From contig CANCRC010000007.1 of NCBI GenBank assembly GCA_947380435.1, forward strand, positions 1-32,791: a DNA stretch of 32,791 nt. The letters are read 5' to 3'. Source of the DNA: Chitinophagaceae bacterium. Lineage in GTDB: Bacteria > Bacteroidota > Bacteroidia > Chitinophagales > Chitinophagaceae. A program made the translations under genes and the position numbers. Shown here piece after piece: positions 24,612 to 32,735 of this stretch (position 1 is the stretch's first letter; each line of letters starts with the position of its first letter). The notes beneath the pieces were generated by a model. The model saw only the letters and a program-made list of their open reading frames with translations, ran no database searches and was not told the origin of the DNA.

Positions 24612-26039
24612 TTGTTCAAGAAATTAGACATACTAATTCTTAAAGCCTTCATTGGCCCTTTTTTGGCAGCACTCACCATTTCAACTTTTGTGCTGACCAT
24701 GCAATTCTTTTGGTTATACATTGATGACTTAGTGGGTAAAGGACTAGACCTATTTACTATTTTGGAATTAGTAGGATTAGTTTCTGTAAGTACATTCACC
24801 ACGGCACTTCCCTTAGCCTTACTTTTTTCTTCTATCATGACCTTTGGGAATTTAGGTGAGAGCTTTGAGCTCATTGCCATTAAGGCGGCGGGTATTCCAC
24901 TTATACGCTTTATGCGTCCGCTATTTTTGTTCACTATTTTTTTAGCAGGAATTGCTTTTTTATTTTCCAATAATATTATACCGGTAACGCAAATGAAGCT
25001 TACCAATTTGAAATATGAAATCATTGTAGCCAAGCCTGCCATTGATTTAAAGGAAGGTATATTTTATGATAAAATAGATGGTTATGTAATTAAATTAGGC
25101 AAGAAAGAATCGAATGATAGTGTCATGCATAATATTACCATCTTTGAAAAAAGATTTGGACTACAAGATAATTTAATCATGGCGGAGTCGGGCGTGATGC
25201 GTGTCTCTACCAATAAAAAGTTTTTAGAATTTGTAATGTATAATGGATGGCGCTATCAAGAAAGAGGAGCACGCAGTACCACTAATACAGAATTCACCAG
25301 GCTGTATTTTAAAGAGTACAAAAAAATATTTGACCTGAAAAGTTTTCAGATGAATAAGAGTAGTGATATTTTGTACGATCCAAAAATGTTAAGCGTTAGA
25401 CAACTGAGTAAGGCCATGGATTCTTTACAAAACAAAGACGCCTACTTTATTAAAAAGACCAATGCCGATGTGGCTTCCTATTTAAAGTTCATGAACTTTA
25501 AGGATAGTGGTCAGTTATTTGCTGCAAAGAAAAATATTACCCCTTTAAAAAGCTTTGACAAACTTATTCCCGACTCTTTAATAAGCAGTATTCAACTCAC
25601 CTCGGGCTATCAATTCTCCTCCCTTTTATATAATCTTACGGCCATCTCAGATACTTATAAAGAAAATAAAAAAGCAAGTTCTTTACATGGAATAGAATGG
25701 CATCGAAAGTTTACATTATCCTTTGCTTGCTTTGTACTTTTTTTAATAGGCGCTCCACTGGGTTCCATTATTAGAAAAGGAGGACTAGGTACCCCCTTGG
25801 TTTTAGCCATTATCTTCTTTGTCCTATTTTTCTTACTCAATAATTTTGGAGAGAAATTAGCTAAATCTGGGCAGTGGGATGTCTTCTCTGGCATGTGGAT
25901 GTCTTCTATTATTTTAATACCAGTTGGCCTGTTCTTAACCTATAAGGCCATGCGCGATTCCCAGCTATTTAACCAGGAATTTTACTACCGACTTTTACAG
26001 CCAATTAAAGTAACTTTACAGAAGTACTTTAAAAAATAA
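24612..26039 (+). CDS. LptF/LptG-family permease (YjgP/YjgQ)
   Basis: This is an inner-membrane permease that with LptB extracts lipopolysaccharide and passes it to the LptC-A bridge. The 475-residue protein has three N-terminal helices (about residues 10-120, including LDILILKAFIGPFLAAL and TTALPLALLFSSIMTFGNLGESFE). It then has a large periplasmic beta-jellyroll, and three helices near the C terminus (FVLFLIGAPLGSIIRKGGLG and onward). The start is a TTG at 24612. No ATG or GTG lies between the preceding in-frame stop (24594-24596) and that codon, and the next ATG would remove the first helix. It is between a START-like gene and the exported SOD gene. Whether it acts as LptF or LptG is not decidable here. 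Confidence 0.88.
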   Translation: MFKKLDILILKAFIGPFLAALTISTFVLTMQFFWLYIDDLVGKGLDLFTILELVGLVSVSTFTTALPLALLFSSIMTFGNLGESFELIAIKAAGIPLIRFMRPLFLFTIFLAGIAFLFSNNIIPVTQMKLTNLKYEIIVAKPAIDLKEGIFYDKIDGYVIKLGKKESNDSVMHNITIFEKRFGLQDNLIMAESGVMRVSTNKKFLEFVMYNGWRYQERGARSTTNTEFTRLYFKEYKKIFDLKSFQMNKSSDILYDPKMLSVRQLSKAMDSLQNKDAYFIKKTNADVASYLKFMNFKDSGQLFAAKKNITPLKSFDKLIPDSLISSIQLTSGYQFSSLLYNLTAISDTYKENKKASSLHGIEWHRKFTLSFACFVLFLIGAPLGSIIRKGGLGTPLVLAIIFFVLFFLLNNFGEKLAKSGQWDVFSGMWMSSIILIPVGLFLTYKAMRDSQLFNQEFYYRLLQPIKVTLQKYFKK

Positions 26040-26043
26040 TACC

Positions 26044-26790
26044 ATGTCAAAATCAACTCAAAACAGACGTCAGTTTATCGCTACTTCTGGTAAAGCGGGT
26101 ATGGCCCTTGCTGCAATGCCCCTAATGTCAAAAATAAATTTTCCGTCTAGTGCTTTCATGGCTGCAAATGAATACGCACAACAGCCTTTAAATTATGGCT
26201 ATGCTGCATTGGAACCATTTATTGATGCTATGACCATGGAAATACATTATACAAAACATGCAGCTACTTATGCTAAAAATTTAGCAGATGCAGCGCTTGC
26301 AGAAAAACTAGATACTACACAAACAAATTTGAAGCAACTATTAAATACCATTTCATCCTATTCGGTAAAAATGAGAAATAATGCAGGCGGCCATTTTAAT
26401 CATGAAATGTTTTGGCAGGTGATGAAACCTGCTCCTGCCACTTTACCCACTGGTGAATTAGCAGAAGCCATTAATAAAAGTTTTGGTTCATTGGAGAATT
26501 TTAAAACCGCTTTTGGCGATGCGGCTAAAACAAGATTTGGTAGCGGTTGGGCTTGGTTAATAGTGAAAGCAGATAATAGTTTAGCTGTTTGCTCTACGCC
26601 TAACCAAGACAACCCACTTATGAATATAGCGGAAACAAAAGGCGCCCCTATACTTTGTTTAGATGTTTGGGAACATGCTTATTATTTAAAATATCAAAAC
26701 AAACGTCCCGACTACATCAACGCTTGGTGGAACTTAGTGAATTGGGAATTTGCGCAAAAAAAATACGCCGAGGCAATCACTAAAAAATAA
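26044..26790 (+). CDS. Exported superoxide dismutase, Mn/Fe family
   Basis: This enzyme disproportionates superoxide. The 248-residue protein has a Tat-like signal (NRRQFIATS, Arg8-Arg9, then a hydrophobic stretch to about residue 40), followed by a full SOD domain. Metal ligands are His68 (EIHYTKH), His120 (GGHFNHEMFW), Asp207 and His211 (LDVWEHAYY). The GGH pattern and the NQD at 187-189 (STPNQDNPL) resemble the Mn-type, where the outer-sphere Gln comes from the second domain. Manganese or cambialistic use is inferred. The start is 4 nt after lptF/G and the next gene begins 7 nt after the stop, so expression is linked. TatABC is not in the window. Confidence 0.92.
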   Translation: MSKSTQNRRQFIATSGKAGMALAAMPLMSKINFPSSAFMAANEYAQQPLNYGYAALEPFIDAMTMEIHYTKHAATYAKNLADAALAEKLDTTQTNLKQLLNTISSYSVKMRNNAGGHFNHEMFWQVMKPAPATLPTGELAEAINKSFGSLENFKTAFGDAAKTRFGSGWAWLIVKADNSLAVCSTPNQDNPLMNIAETKGAPILCLDVWEHAYYLKYQNKRPDYINAWWNLVNWEFAQKKYAEAITKK

Positions 26791-26797
26791 TTCCAAC

Positions 26798-27784
26798 GTG
26801 CCTTATTCTAAACAAAATTTGAAAGTTCAATATTTTGTAACAGCTTTAAGTATTGTTGTTTTTTTACTTAAAGTAGTTACATATGCTTTAACACACTCCT
26901 TGTCGGTTTTATCTGACACACTAGAAAGTGTGGTAAATATTGTGGCTACCTTAGTGGGCTCCTATAGTTTGTTGGTGGCTTCCAAGCCCAAGGATAAGGA
27001 CCATCCTTACGGTCATGGTAAAGCAGAATTCGTATCTGCTGCATTTCAAGGAAGTTTAATCATAGGCATAGGTTGTTTAATTATTTATAAAGCCATCGAC
27101 AGTTTTATTCATCCCGTTACCTTACACAATCTAAATAATGGTATTGGATTATTAATTCTTATTGCTGTTATTAATTTAGTAACTGCTCTAGTCCTAAATC
27201 GCATTGGCAAAAAAAATAAATCATTAGCCATCTTATCTTCTGGTAAATTATTTCAAATCGATTTTTTTACGACCGCATCTGTTGCCATTGGAATTATTTT
27301 ATTACTTATTACAGGCTATGAAAAAATTGATGCCATCATTGCACTCCTTTTAGGTATCTATGTAATTTATGATGGTTATAAAATTGTAAGGCAATCCCTG
27401 GCTGGCATTATGGACGAAGCGGACATGGAATTATTGGAAGAAGTCATTGCAGAAATTAATTTATCAAGGAATGAAAAATGGATTGACCTGCATAATTTAA
27501 GAGTTATAAAATATGGTGCATTAATGCATATCGACTGCCACTTAACAGTGCCTTGGTATTTTAATGTACATGAAGCGCATGGTGCAGTAGATGATTTTAC
27601 TAGGCTTATAAAAAATAAATTTGGAGACAGCGTGGAATTTTTTGTACACACCGATGGCTGTATGCCTTTTAGCTGTCCTATTTGCACTATTGAAGCATGT
27701 GAAAAAAGAAAGGCAGCTTTTGAAAAAAAATTAAATTGGAATTTAGAAAATGTTTTATCAGATAGTAAACATCAATTAGCATAA
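26798..27784 (+). CDS. Cation diffusion facilitator transporter with Cys-rich tail
   Basis: This is a divalent-cation/proton antiporter of the CDF family, probably for Zn, Fe or Mn. The 328-residue protein has about five to six helices, with the metal-site helix SLSVLSDTLESVVNIVATLVGSY and the signature DHPYGHGKAEFVSAAFQG. It also has the second site in FQIDFFTTASVAIGII and a cytoplasmic domain (from about residue 205). The C terminus carries four cysteines, Cys288, 293, 296 and 301 (GCMPFSCPICTIEAC). The start is GTG at 26798 (VPYSKQNLK): an earlier frame opening at 26750 is a TTG inside the SOD gene and is rejected. The preceding stop is 7 nt upstream, so translation is probably coupled. 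Confidence 0.88.
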   Translation: MPYSKQNLKVQYFVTALSIVVFLLKVVTYALTHSLSVLSDTLESVVNIVATLVGSYSLLVASKPKDKDHPYGHGKAEFVSAAFQGSLIIGIGCLIIYKAIDSFIHPVTLHNLNNGIGLLILIAVINLVTALVLNRIGKKNKSLAILSSGKLFQIDFFTTASVAIGIILLLITGYEKIDAIIALLLGIYVIYDGYKIVRQSLAGIMDEADMELLEEVIAEINLSRNEKWIDLHNLRVIKYGALMHIDCHLTVPWYFNVHEAHGAVDDFTRLIKNKFGDSVEFFVHTDGCMPFSCPICTIEACEKRKAAFEKKLNWNLENVLSDSKHQLA

Positions 27785-27822
27785 ATAAGCATTATAAAAT
27801 TTTATTGTAAAAATTATAGCAT

Positions 27823-29193
27823 ATGAAAGCATGGATCGAATATCAAGAAAAAAATAAAGACCGTTTTTTAGAGGAGTTATTAGCCTTATTACGCATACCC
27901 AGTGTAAGTGCAAAAACCGAGCACAATGGCGATATGCTAGCTTGCGCTAAAGCAGTAGAAAAATCTTTACAAGAAGCAGGCGCACCCATTACAAAAATTT
28001 ATGAAACAGAAGGCCATCCAATAGTTTACGCTGAAATTAATGTAGATCCTGAACTACCCACTGTGCTTGTTTATGGCCATTATGATGTGCAACCGGCAGA
28101 ACCTTTAGAGTTATGGCATAGCAGCCCTTTTGATCCTACTATTAAGGATGGCAAAATATTTGCACGTGGCGCTTGCGATGATAAAGGACAATTTTATATG
28201 CATGTGAAAGCATTAGAAATTATGACTAAGACGAATTCTCTTTGCACGAATATTAAATTTATTATTGAAGGGGAAGAAGAAATTGGTAGCCCTAATCTTG
28301 CAGCCTTTGTTAAAACACATACCGATTTATTAAAGGCCGATGTTATTTTAATTAGTGATACGGCAATGATTAGTATGGATACTCCTTCCATTGATATTGG
28401 CGTAAGAGGTTTAAGTTATATCGAACTAGAAATTACAGGACCGAATAGGGACTTACATAGTGGTGTGTATGGCGGTGCAGTGGCCAACCCTATTACCATT
28501 CTTTCAAAAATGATTGCTTCTTGTCATGATGAAAATAATCATATCACTATTCCAGGATTTTATGATGATGTAATTGTATCCACCGATGCAGAAAGAAAAA
28601 AAATGGCAGAAGCGCCCTTTGATGAAAATGAATTCAAAACCGACTTAGGTATACAAAATGTATGGGGTGAAAAAGGATACAGCACCAATGAAAGAACAGG
28701 TATACGCCCAACTTTAGAAGTGAATGGAATTTGGGGCGGGTACACTGGAGAAGGTGCTAAAACTGTTTTACCTTCTAAGGCTTTTGCAAAAATATCTTGC
28801 CGTTTAGTACCTAATCAATCGGCTGAAAAAATAACGGCCATGGTACTTGCGCACTTTAAAAAAATTGCACCTGCGAATATTACGGTAAATGCTTTTGAAC
28901 ATCATGGAGGGGAGCCTTATATCACCCCTATCGATTCACATGAATATAAAAGTGCAGCTAAAGCCATTGCCACTACTTTTGGCAAGGACCCTATTCCTGT
29001 GCGTGGCGGAGGCAGTATTCCTATTTGTTCTTTGTTTGAAAAAGAATTAGGCGTGAAAATTGTATTTATGGGTTTTGGATTGGATAGTGATAATTTACAT
29101 AGCCCAAATGAAAAATATGATATTGTAAATTTTTACAAAGGCATTGAAACCATTCCTTACTTCCATCAATTTTTTGCAGAAAAACAAGCCTAA
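27823..29193 (+). CDS. M20-family dipeptidase
   Basis: This is a zinc-dependent dipeptidase of the M20/ArgE/CPG2 type, with no signal peptide, so cytoplasmic. The 456-residue sequence shows the metal ligands and base: His86 in VYGHYDVQPAEP, Asp119 in ARGACDDKGQFYMH, Glu152/153 in EGEEEIGSPNL, Asp179 in LISDTAM, and the late His in LDSDNLHSPNEKYD. The insert between them (about residues 195-305) is the dimerisation domain with GPNRDLHSGVYGGAVANP. Substrate is not readable; peptides or acylated amino acids are likely. The 38-nt gap before it is AT-rich with a short palindrome (27794-27805) that is not a clear terminator. The next gene starts 2 nt after the stop. Confidence 0.93.
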   Translation: MKAWIEYQEKNKDRFLEELLALLRIPSVSAKTEHNGDMLACAKAVEKSLQEAGAPITKIYETEGHPIVYAEINVDPELPTVLVYGHYDVQPAEPLELWHSSPFDPTIKDGKIFARGACDDKGQFYMHVKALEIMTKTNSLCTNIKFIIEGEEEIGSPNLAAFVKTHTDLLKADVILISDTAMISMDTPSIDIGVRGLSYIELEITGPNRDLHSGVYGGAVANPITILSKMIASCHDENNHITIPGFYDDVIVSTDAERKKMAEAPFDENEFKTDLGIQNVWGEKGYSTNERTGIRPTLEVNGIWGGYTGEGAKTVLPSKAFAKISCRLVPNQSAEKITAMVLAHFKKIAPANITVNAFEHHGGEPYITPIDSHEYKSAAKAIATTFGKDPIPVRGGGSIPICSLFEKELGVKIVFMGFGLDSDNLHSPNEKYDIVNFYKGIETIPYFHQFFAEKQA

Positions 29194-29195
29194 GC

Positions 29196-29600
29196 ATGAA
29201 AGCTGCTGATATCATCAAAACGGAAAAGAAAAAAGTACGCTTAGATAAGTACTTATGGTCTATTCGTATTTTTAAAACAAGGAGTCAGGCCACCGAAGCC
29301 ATTGACAAAGGCCGTGTTAAAATAAAAGGCGAGCCCGTAAAAGCATCTCGTAATGTAGTTATTGGCGATGAGTACGAAGCAAGAACAGAGCATAAGAATT
29401 GGGTGATTAGAGTAACCCAAGTATTAGAAGGAAGATTGGCTTATGCAGAAGCCATCAAATATTATGAAGACCTTACCCCTGTTGAGGAATTAGAAAGAGT
29501 GAATCAAGTAGCCGCTTCTTTTCATACCGGTAAGCGTTTGAGTAAAATAGGAAGGCCTACTAAAAAAGACAGACGCGATTTAGGGGAATTATTAGATTAA
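29196..29600 (+). CDS. S4 RNA-binding domain protein, Hsp15-like
   Basis: This 134-residue protein has an S4 domain at residues about 14-75 (VRLDKYLWSIRIFKTRSQATEAIDKGRVKIKGEPVKASRNV) and a charged tail ending GRPTKKDRRDLGELLD. The order matches the Hsp15 (HslR) family, whose E. coli member binds 50S subunits with stalled nascent chains to help recycle them. The gene starts 2 nt after the M20 stop, so the two are co-translated. It has no catalytic domain. Whether it performs the Hsp15 task here is inferred from family resemblance. Confidence 0.85.
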   Translation: MKAADIIKTEKKKVRLDKYLWSIRIFKTRSQATEAIDKGRVKIKGEPVKASRNVVIGDEYEARTEHKNWVIRVTQVLEGRLAYAEAIKYYEDLTPVEELERVNQVAASFHTGKRLSKIGRPTKKDRRDLGELLD

Positions 29601-29621
29601 ATAAAGTCCATTGGATTCTTT

Positions 29622-29629
29622 TATCTTTA
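29622..29629 (+). promoter_or_regulatory. Possible -7 box for trmD
   Basis: TATCTTTA matches TAnnTTTG at seven of eight positions and ends 4 nt before the trmD ATG at 29634. A transcript from it would be leaderless. No good -33 element is seen. Confidence 0.35.
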
Positions 29630-29633
29630 CCAT

Positions 29634-30311
29634 ATGACCATTGAAATTTTAACAGTACTGCCAGAACTTTTAGCTAGCCCCTTTGAACATAGCATGATGA
29701 AAAGGGCACAGGAGAAAGGTTTGCTCCAAATAAAATTGCATAACCTAAGAGACTGGGCTATTAATAAACATGGTCAGGTGGATGACTACCAATATGGAGG
29801 AGGTGCTGGTATGGTAATGGTTTGTGAACCTTTAGCCAACGCCATTGACCAATTACAAGAAGCGGGCAAGTTTGATGAAATTATTTTTATGACACCCGAC
29901 GGCGAGCGTTTTAATCAAAAGCAAGCCAACACACTTTCTTTACAAAATAGAATATTAATTATCTGCGGACATTATAAAGGTATTGATCAAAGAATTCGAG
30001 ACTTATATGTAACCAAAGAAATATCCATTGGCGATTATGTATTAAGTGGTGGAGAATTAGCAGCCGCTGTGGTAGTAGATGCCATTGGAAGACTTATTCC
30101 TGGTGTATTAAATGATGAAACCTCTGCCTTAACCGATTCTTTTCAAGATAATTTATTAGCCCCACCTGTTTTTTCAAGACCCGCTGAATTTAGAGGTTTG
30201 AATGTGCCACCTATTTTACTCACTGGCGACCCTAAAAAAGTAGATCAGTGGAGGCAGGAACAGGCCATTTTACGTACAAAACAGCGCAGACCCGATTTAT
30301 TGGACGAATAG
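29634..30311 (+). CDS. trmD: tRNA (guanine-37-N1)-methyltransferase
   Basis: TrmD makes m1G37 in tRNAs, which prevents +1 frameshifting. The 225-residue protein has the SPOUT trefoil-knot motifs: DDYQYGGGAGMVMVCEPLA, LIICGHYKGIDQRIRD and EISIGDYVLSGGELAAAVV. The C-terminal domain follows (SFQDNLLAPPVFSRPAEFRGL ... WRQEQAILRTKQRRPDLL). The ATG at 29634 is 33 nt after the S4-protein stop. In many bacteria trmD follows rpsP-rimM; here those genes lie about 7-8 kb away on the other strand. Confidence 0.96.
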   Translation: MTIEILTVLPELLASPFEHSMMKRAQEKGLLQIKLHNLRDWAINKHGQVDDYQYGGGAGMVMVCEPLANAIDQLQEAGKFDEIIFMTPDGERFNQKQANTLSLQNRILIICGHYKGIDQRIRDLYVTKEISIGDYVLSGGELAAAVVVDAIGRLIPGVLNDETSALTDSFQDNLLAPPVFSRPAEFRGLNVPPILLTGDPKKVDQWRQEQAILRTKQRRPDLLDE

Positions 30312-30365
30312 CAGCCCGTTTATCCCTTTTTTTATTGAATTATGGCAACTTATTAAGGCTGTTTT

Positions 30366-30395
30366 AATTACATGTTAGATATTTGCACCCTAATG
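30366..30395 (+). repeat. Promoter/start repeat, copy 1 (DUF5916 gene)
   Basis: The 30 nt up to and including the ATG at 30393 match 32706-32735 at 26 positions: AATTACAT, four different bases, then the identical gatatttgcaccctaatg. GATATTTG (30378-30385) differs from TAnnTTTG at one position and may be the -7 box. The start codon would be only about 7 nt after it. Confidence 0.75.
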
Positions 30396-32651
30396 AAATA
30401 TCCAAAGCTGAGCCTTTCTATATACCTGCAATCATACAGAAAACTGAGTATGTTTTTAGGTTTAGTATTATGGATTGGCCAGCTCCAAGCTCAAAATATT
30501 TCAGATTTTCAAAAAAGCTTTCAACTACATATTCAACCCACCACGGCTAAAATTAAAATTGATGGCATTTTAGATGAACCTGTTTGGGCCACTACTGAAG
30601 TAGCCAAGGATTTTAAGAAAAAATTTCCCAATGATATTGGAGAAGCTAAACGTCAAACAGAAGTAAGATTTACTTACGATAATGAAAATATTTATTTTGG
30701 ATTTAAAGTCTATGATAGTGGCACAGCTGTTATAAGAGGTTTAAAAAGAGATATTGGTAATGAAGGAAATGATGCTGTGGGTATTATGATTGATCCCTTA
30801 AATAAAAAAACCAACGGTTTTTATTTTTTATTGAGCGCCTTAAATGTACAATCAGAAGATCAACTAAGTTTAAGTTTTCAAGAAAAGCCTAGTTGGAGTT
30901 GGGATACCAAATGGTTTTCTGCCACCAAGGATTATGGCACTTATTGGATTGCTGAAATAATGATTCCCTTAAAATCTATCAGGTATGATCCCAAACAATT
31001 ACAATGGGGTATTAATTTTTTAAGAGCCGATGCAAAAAATAATGAGTACAGTACCTGGACAAAAGTGCCTCCTATTTTTAAAGCTTATGATATAGGTTAT
31101 TTAGGCTTATTAAACTGGCCCGCAGCTACACCCAGTTCAAAAAATAATATTATTTTTCTGCCTTTTATATCGGGCGCTAGTGGGGAAGATCAAGAAAATG
31201 GAAAGTCTCTGAACACTAATGCTACCGGTGGTTTTGATGCCAAAGTAGCTTTGAACGCTTCTCTAAATTTAGACTTAACAGTGAACCCCGACTTCTCTCA
31301 AGTAGAAGTAGACCAACAAGTAACCAATCTTACCAGGTTCGATATTTTTCTTCCAGAAAAACGCGGATTCTTTCTAGAAAATTCAGATTTGTTTTCTGAT
31401 TTTGGTATGCCTTTTATACGACCATTTTATTCTAGAACTATAGGACTAGATAAAGACGGTAATAAAATTCCTATTTTATTCGGAGCAAGAATGTCTGGAA
31501 ATTTAGACCCTGCTACCCGTATTGGTATGATGAATATGCAAACCGGCAAACAAGGCAATTACGCTGCCGAGAATTTCACTGCCTTTACTTTACAAAGAAG
31601 TGTATTGAAGCGTTCTGTTATTAAAACTTATTTTTTAAATAGAGAAAATTTTATTTCCGAAGCCGATGCTAAAAAAAATCCATTAGATAAATATGGTAGA
31701 AATGCAGGAATTAGTTTTGATTACTCTAATGCTGAAGGAACCTTTAGAACCTGGACCGATGTCAATAAATCTATTAAGTCAGGCATTAATGATGACGATA
31801 TTTATGCAAGTACTGGGTTTTCTACTAATTCAAGAAAGTGGTCTTATATAAGTCTTATTGGAAGCCTTGGTAAAAATTATTACACCGACATGGGTTTTGT
31901 TCAAGGTATTGATAATTATGACGCTTTAAGAGATACGACTATTCGAGTGGGTTTTAAAAATTTATTCAATTCATTGAGTTATAAATTATTTCCTGAAAAA
32001 GGGTCCATTGGTAAAATGGTTTTGAAAATTGAGAATTTCACAACCCTGCATCCCGATAATTCTATTAACCAAGCCGATACCAAATTAGGATCCGATTTTC
32101 AATTCAAAAAATCTTCTAATTTCACACTTGACCTTACAAATACAGTAGTTAATTTATTATATCCAATTTCTTTTACAGACGGAGTACCCTTACCAGCGGG
32201 TCATTATGTGTATAATCAAATTGTAATGAAATACATGTCTGATATGAGAAAAGCTTTTGGAATAGAAAGCATGTTGAATATTGGACAGTTTTACAATGGG
32301 GAAGTAAAAGGAATTGCCATGGGAATTACTTACAGAAACCAACCCCATTTTAAAGTATTATTAAGTGCTCAATTTAACAATATCGTATTTCCGAACCCCT
32401 ATGGTAGTACCAATTTAGTATTGCTGCAACCTAGAGTAGAATGGAATTTCAGCACTAAATTATTCTGGACCACTTTTGTACAATACAATACACAGAGCAA
32501 TAACTTCAATATTAATAGTCGCTTACAATTCAGGTTCAAACCTATGAGTGATTTCTTCTTGGTTTACACCGATAACTACTTTACCGACCCTCTTTTTAAA
32601 AATAAAAACAGGGCCCTTATCTTTAAGTTCAGCTATTGGTTTAACCTTTAA
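30393..32651 (+). CDS. DUF5916 outer-membrane protein with CBM9-like domain
   Basis: This 752-residue protein has a signal sequence at residues about 20-34 (FLGLVLWIGQLQAQ). Next comes a CBM9-like beta-sandwich (KIKIDGILDEPVW ... VRFTYDNENIYFGFKVYD ... SWSWDTKWFS ... YWIAEIMIPL). The long DUF5916 region carries the hallmark NPDFSQVEVDQQVTNLTRFD, then FLPEKRGFFLENSDLF. The C-terminal part is rich in alternating strands and ends FKFSYWFNL, as in outer-membrane barrels with a terminal aromatic/Leu. The in-frame ATG at 30372 is rejected in favour of 30393, which stands at the same place in a repeated promoter/start block. The family's function is unknown. The next gene repeats the start block and an N-terminal pattern. 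Confidence 0.87.
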   Translation: MKYPKLSLSIYLQSYRKLSMFLGLVLWIGQLQAQNISDFQKSFQLHIQPTTAKIKIDGILDEPVWATTEVAKDFKKKFPNDIGEAKRQTEVRFTYDNENIYFGFKVYDSGTAVIRGLKRDIGNEGNDAVGIMIDPLNKKTNGFYFLLSALNVQSEDQLSLSFQEKPSWSWDTKWFSATKDYGTYWIAEIMIPLKSIRYDPKQLQWGINFLRADAKNNEYSTWTKVPPIFKAYDIGYLGLLNWPAATPSSKNNIIFLPFISGASGEDQENGKSLNTNATGGFDAKVALNASLNLDLTVNPDFSQVEVDQQVTNLTRFDIFLPEKRGFFLENSDLFSDFGMPFIRPFYSRTIGLDKDGNKIPILFGARMSGNLDPATRIGMMNMQTGKQGNYAAENFTAFTLQRSVLKRSVIKTYFLNRENFISEADAKKNPLDKYGRNAGISFDYSNAEGTFRTWTDVNKSIKSGINDDDIYASTGFSTNSRKWSYISLIGSLGKNYYTDMGFVQGIDNYDALRDTTIRVGFKNLFNSLSYKLFPEKGSIGKMVLKIENFTTLHPDNSINQADTKLGSDFQFKKSSNFTLDLTNTVVNLLYPISFTDGVPLPAGHYVYNQIVMKYMSDMRKAFGIESMLNIGQFYNGEVKGIAMGITYRNQPHFKVLLSAQFNNIVFPNPYGSTNLVLLQPRVEWNFSTKLFWTTFVQYNTQSNNFNINSRLQFRFKPMSDFFLVYTDNYFTDPLFKNKNRALIFKFSYWFNL

Positions 32652-32705
32652 AGGCTCCGTTCATCTATTTTCTTCAAAAAAACAGGCTAGTTCTTAAGAT
32701 TTCTA

Positions 32706-32735
32706 AATTACATAAAGGATATTTGCACCCTAATG
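32706..32735 (+). repeat. Promoter/start repeat, copy 2
   Basis: This is the second copy of the 30-nt block found at 30366-30395. AATTACAT (32706-32713), four unmatched bases, and gatatttgcaccctaatg (32718-32735) are at identical spacing and end in the ATG of the next gene. Confidence 0.75.

Noticed and set aside
24569-25042. 157-codon open frame on the minus strand over the LptF/G gene
   Set aside because: It is antisense to the conserved N-terminal helices of the permease and rich in Lys/Ser of the kind produced by reverse frames; no signal for a real gene.
26750-26797. Longer CDF start inside the SOD gene
   Set aside because: The codon is a TTG within the SOD reading frame, and the added residues do not resemble the family; GTG 26798 fits better.
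27794-27805. 12-bp palindrome ATAAAATTTTAT between the CDF and M20 genes
   Set aside because: It is only A/T, has no loop and no T-tract beyond itself; in DNA this AT-rich it is expected by chance.
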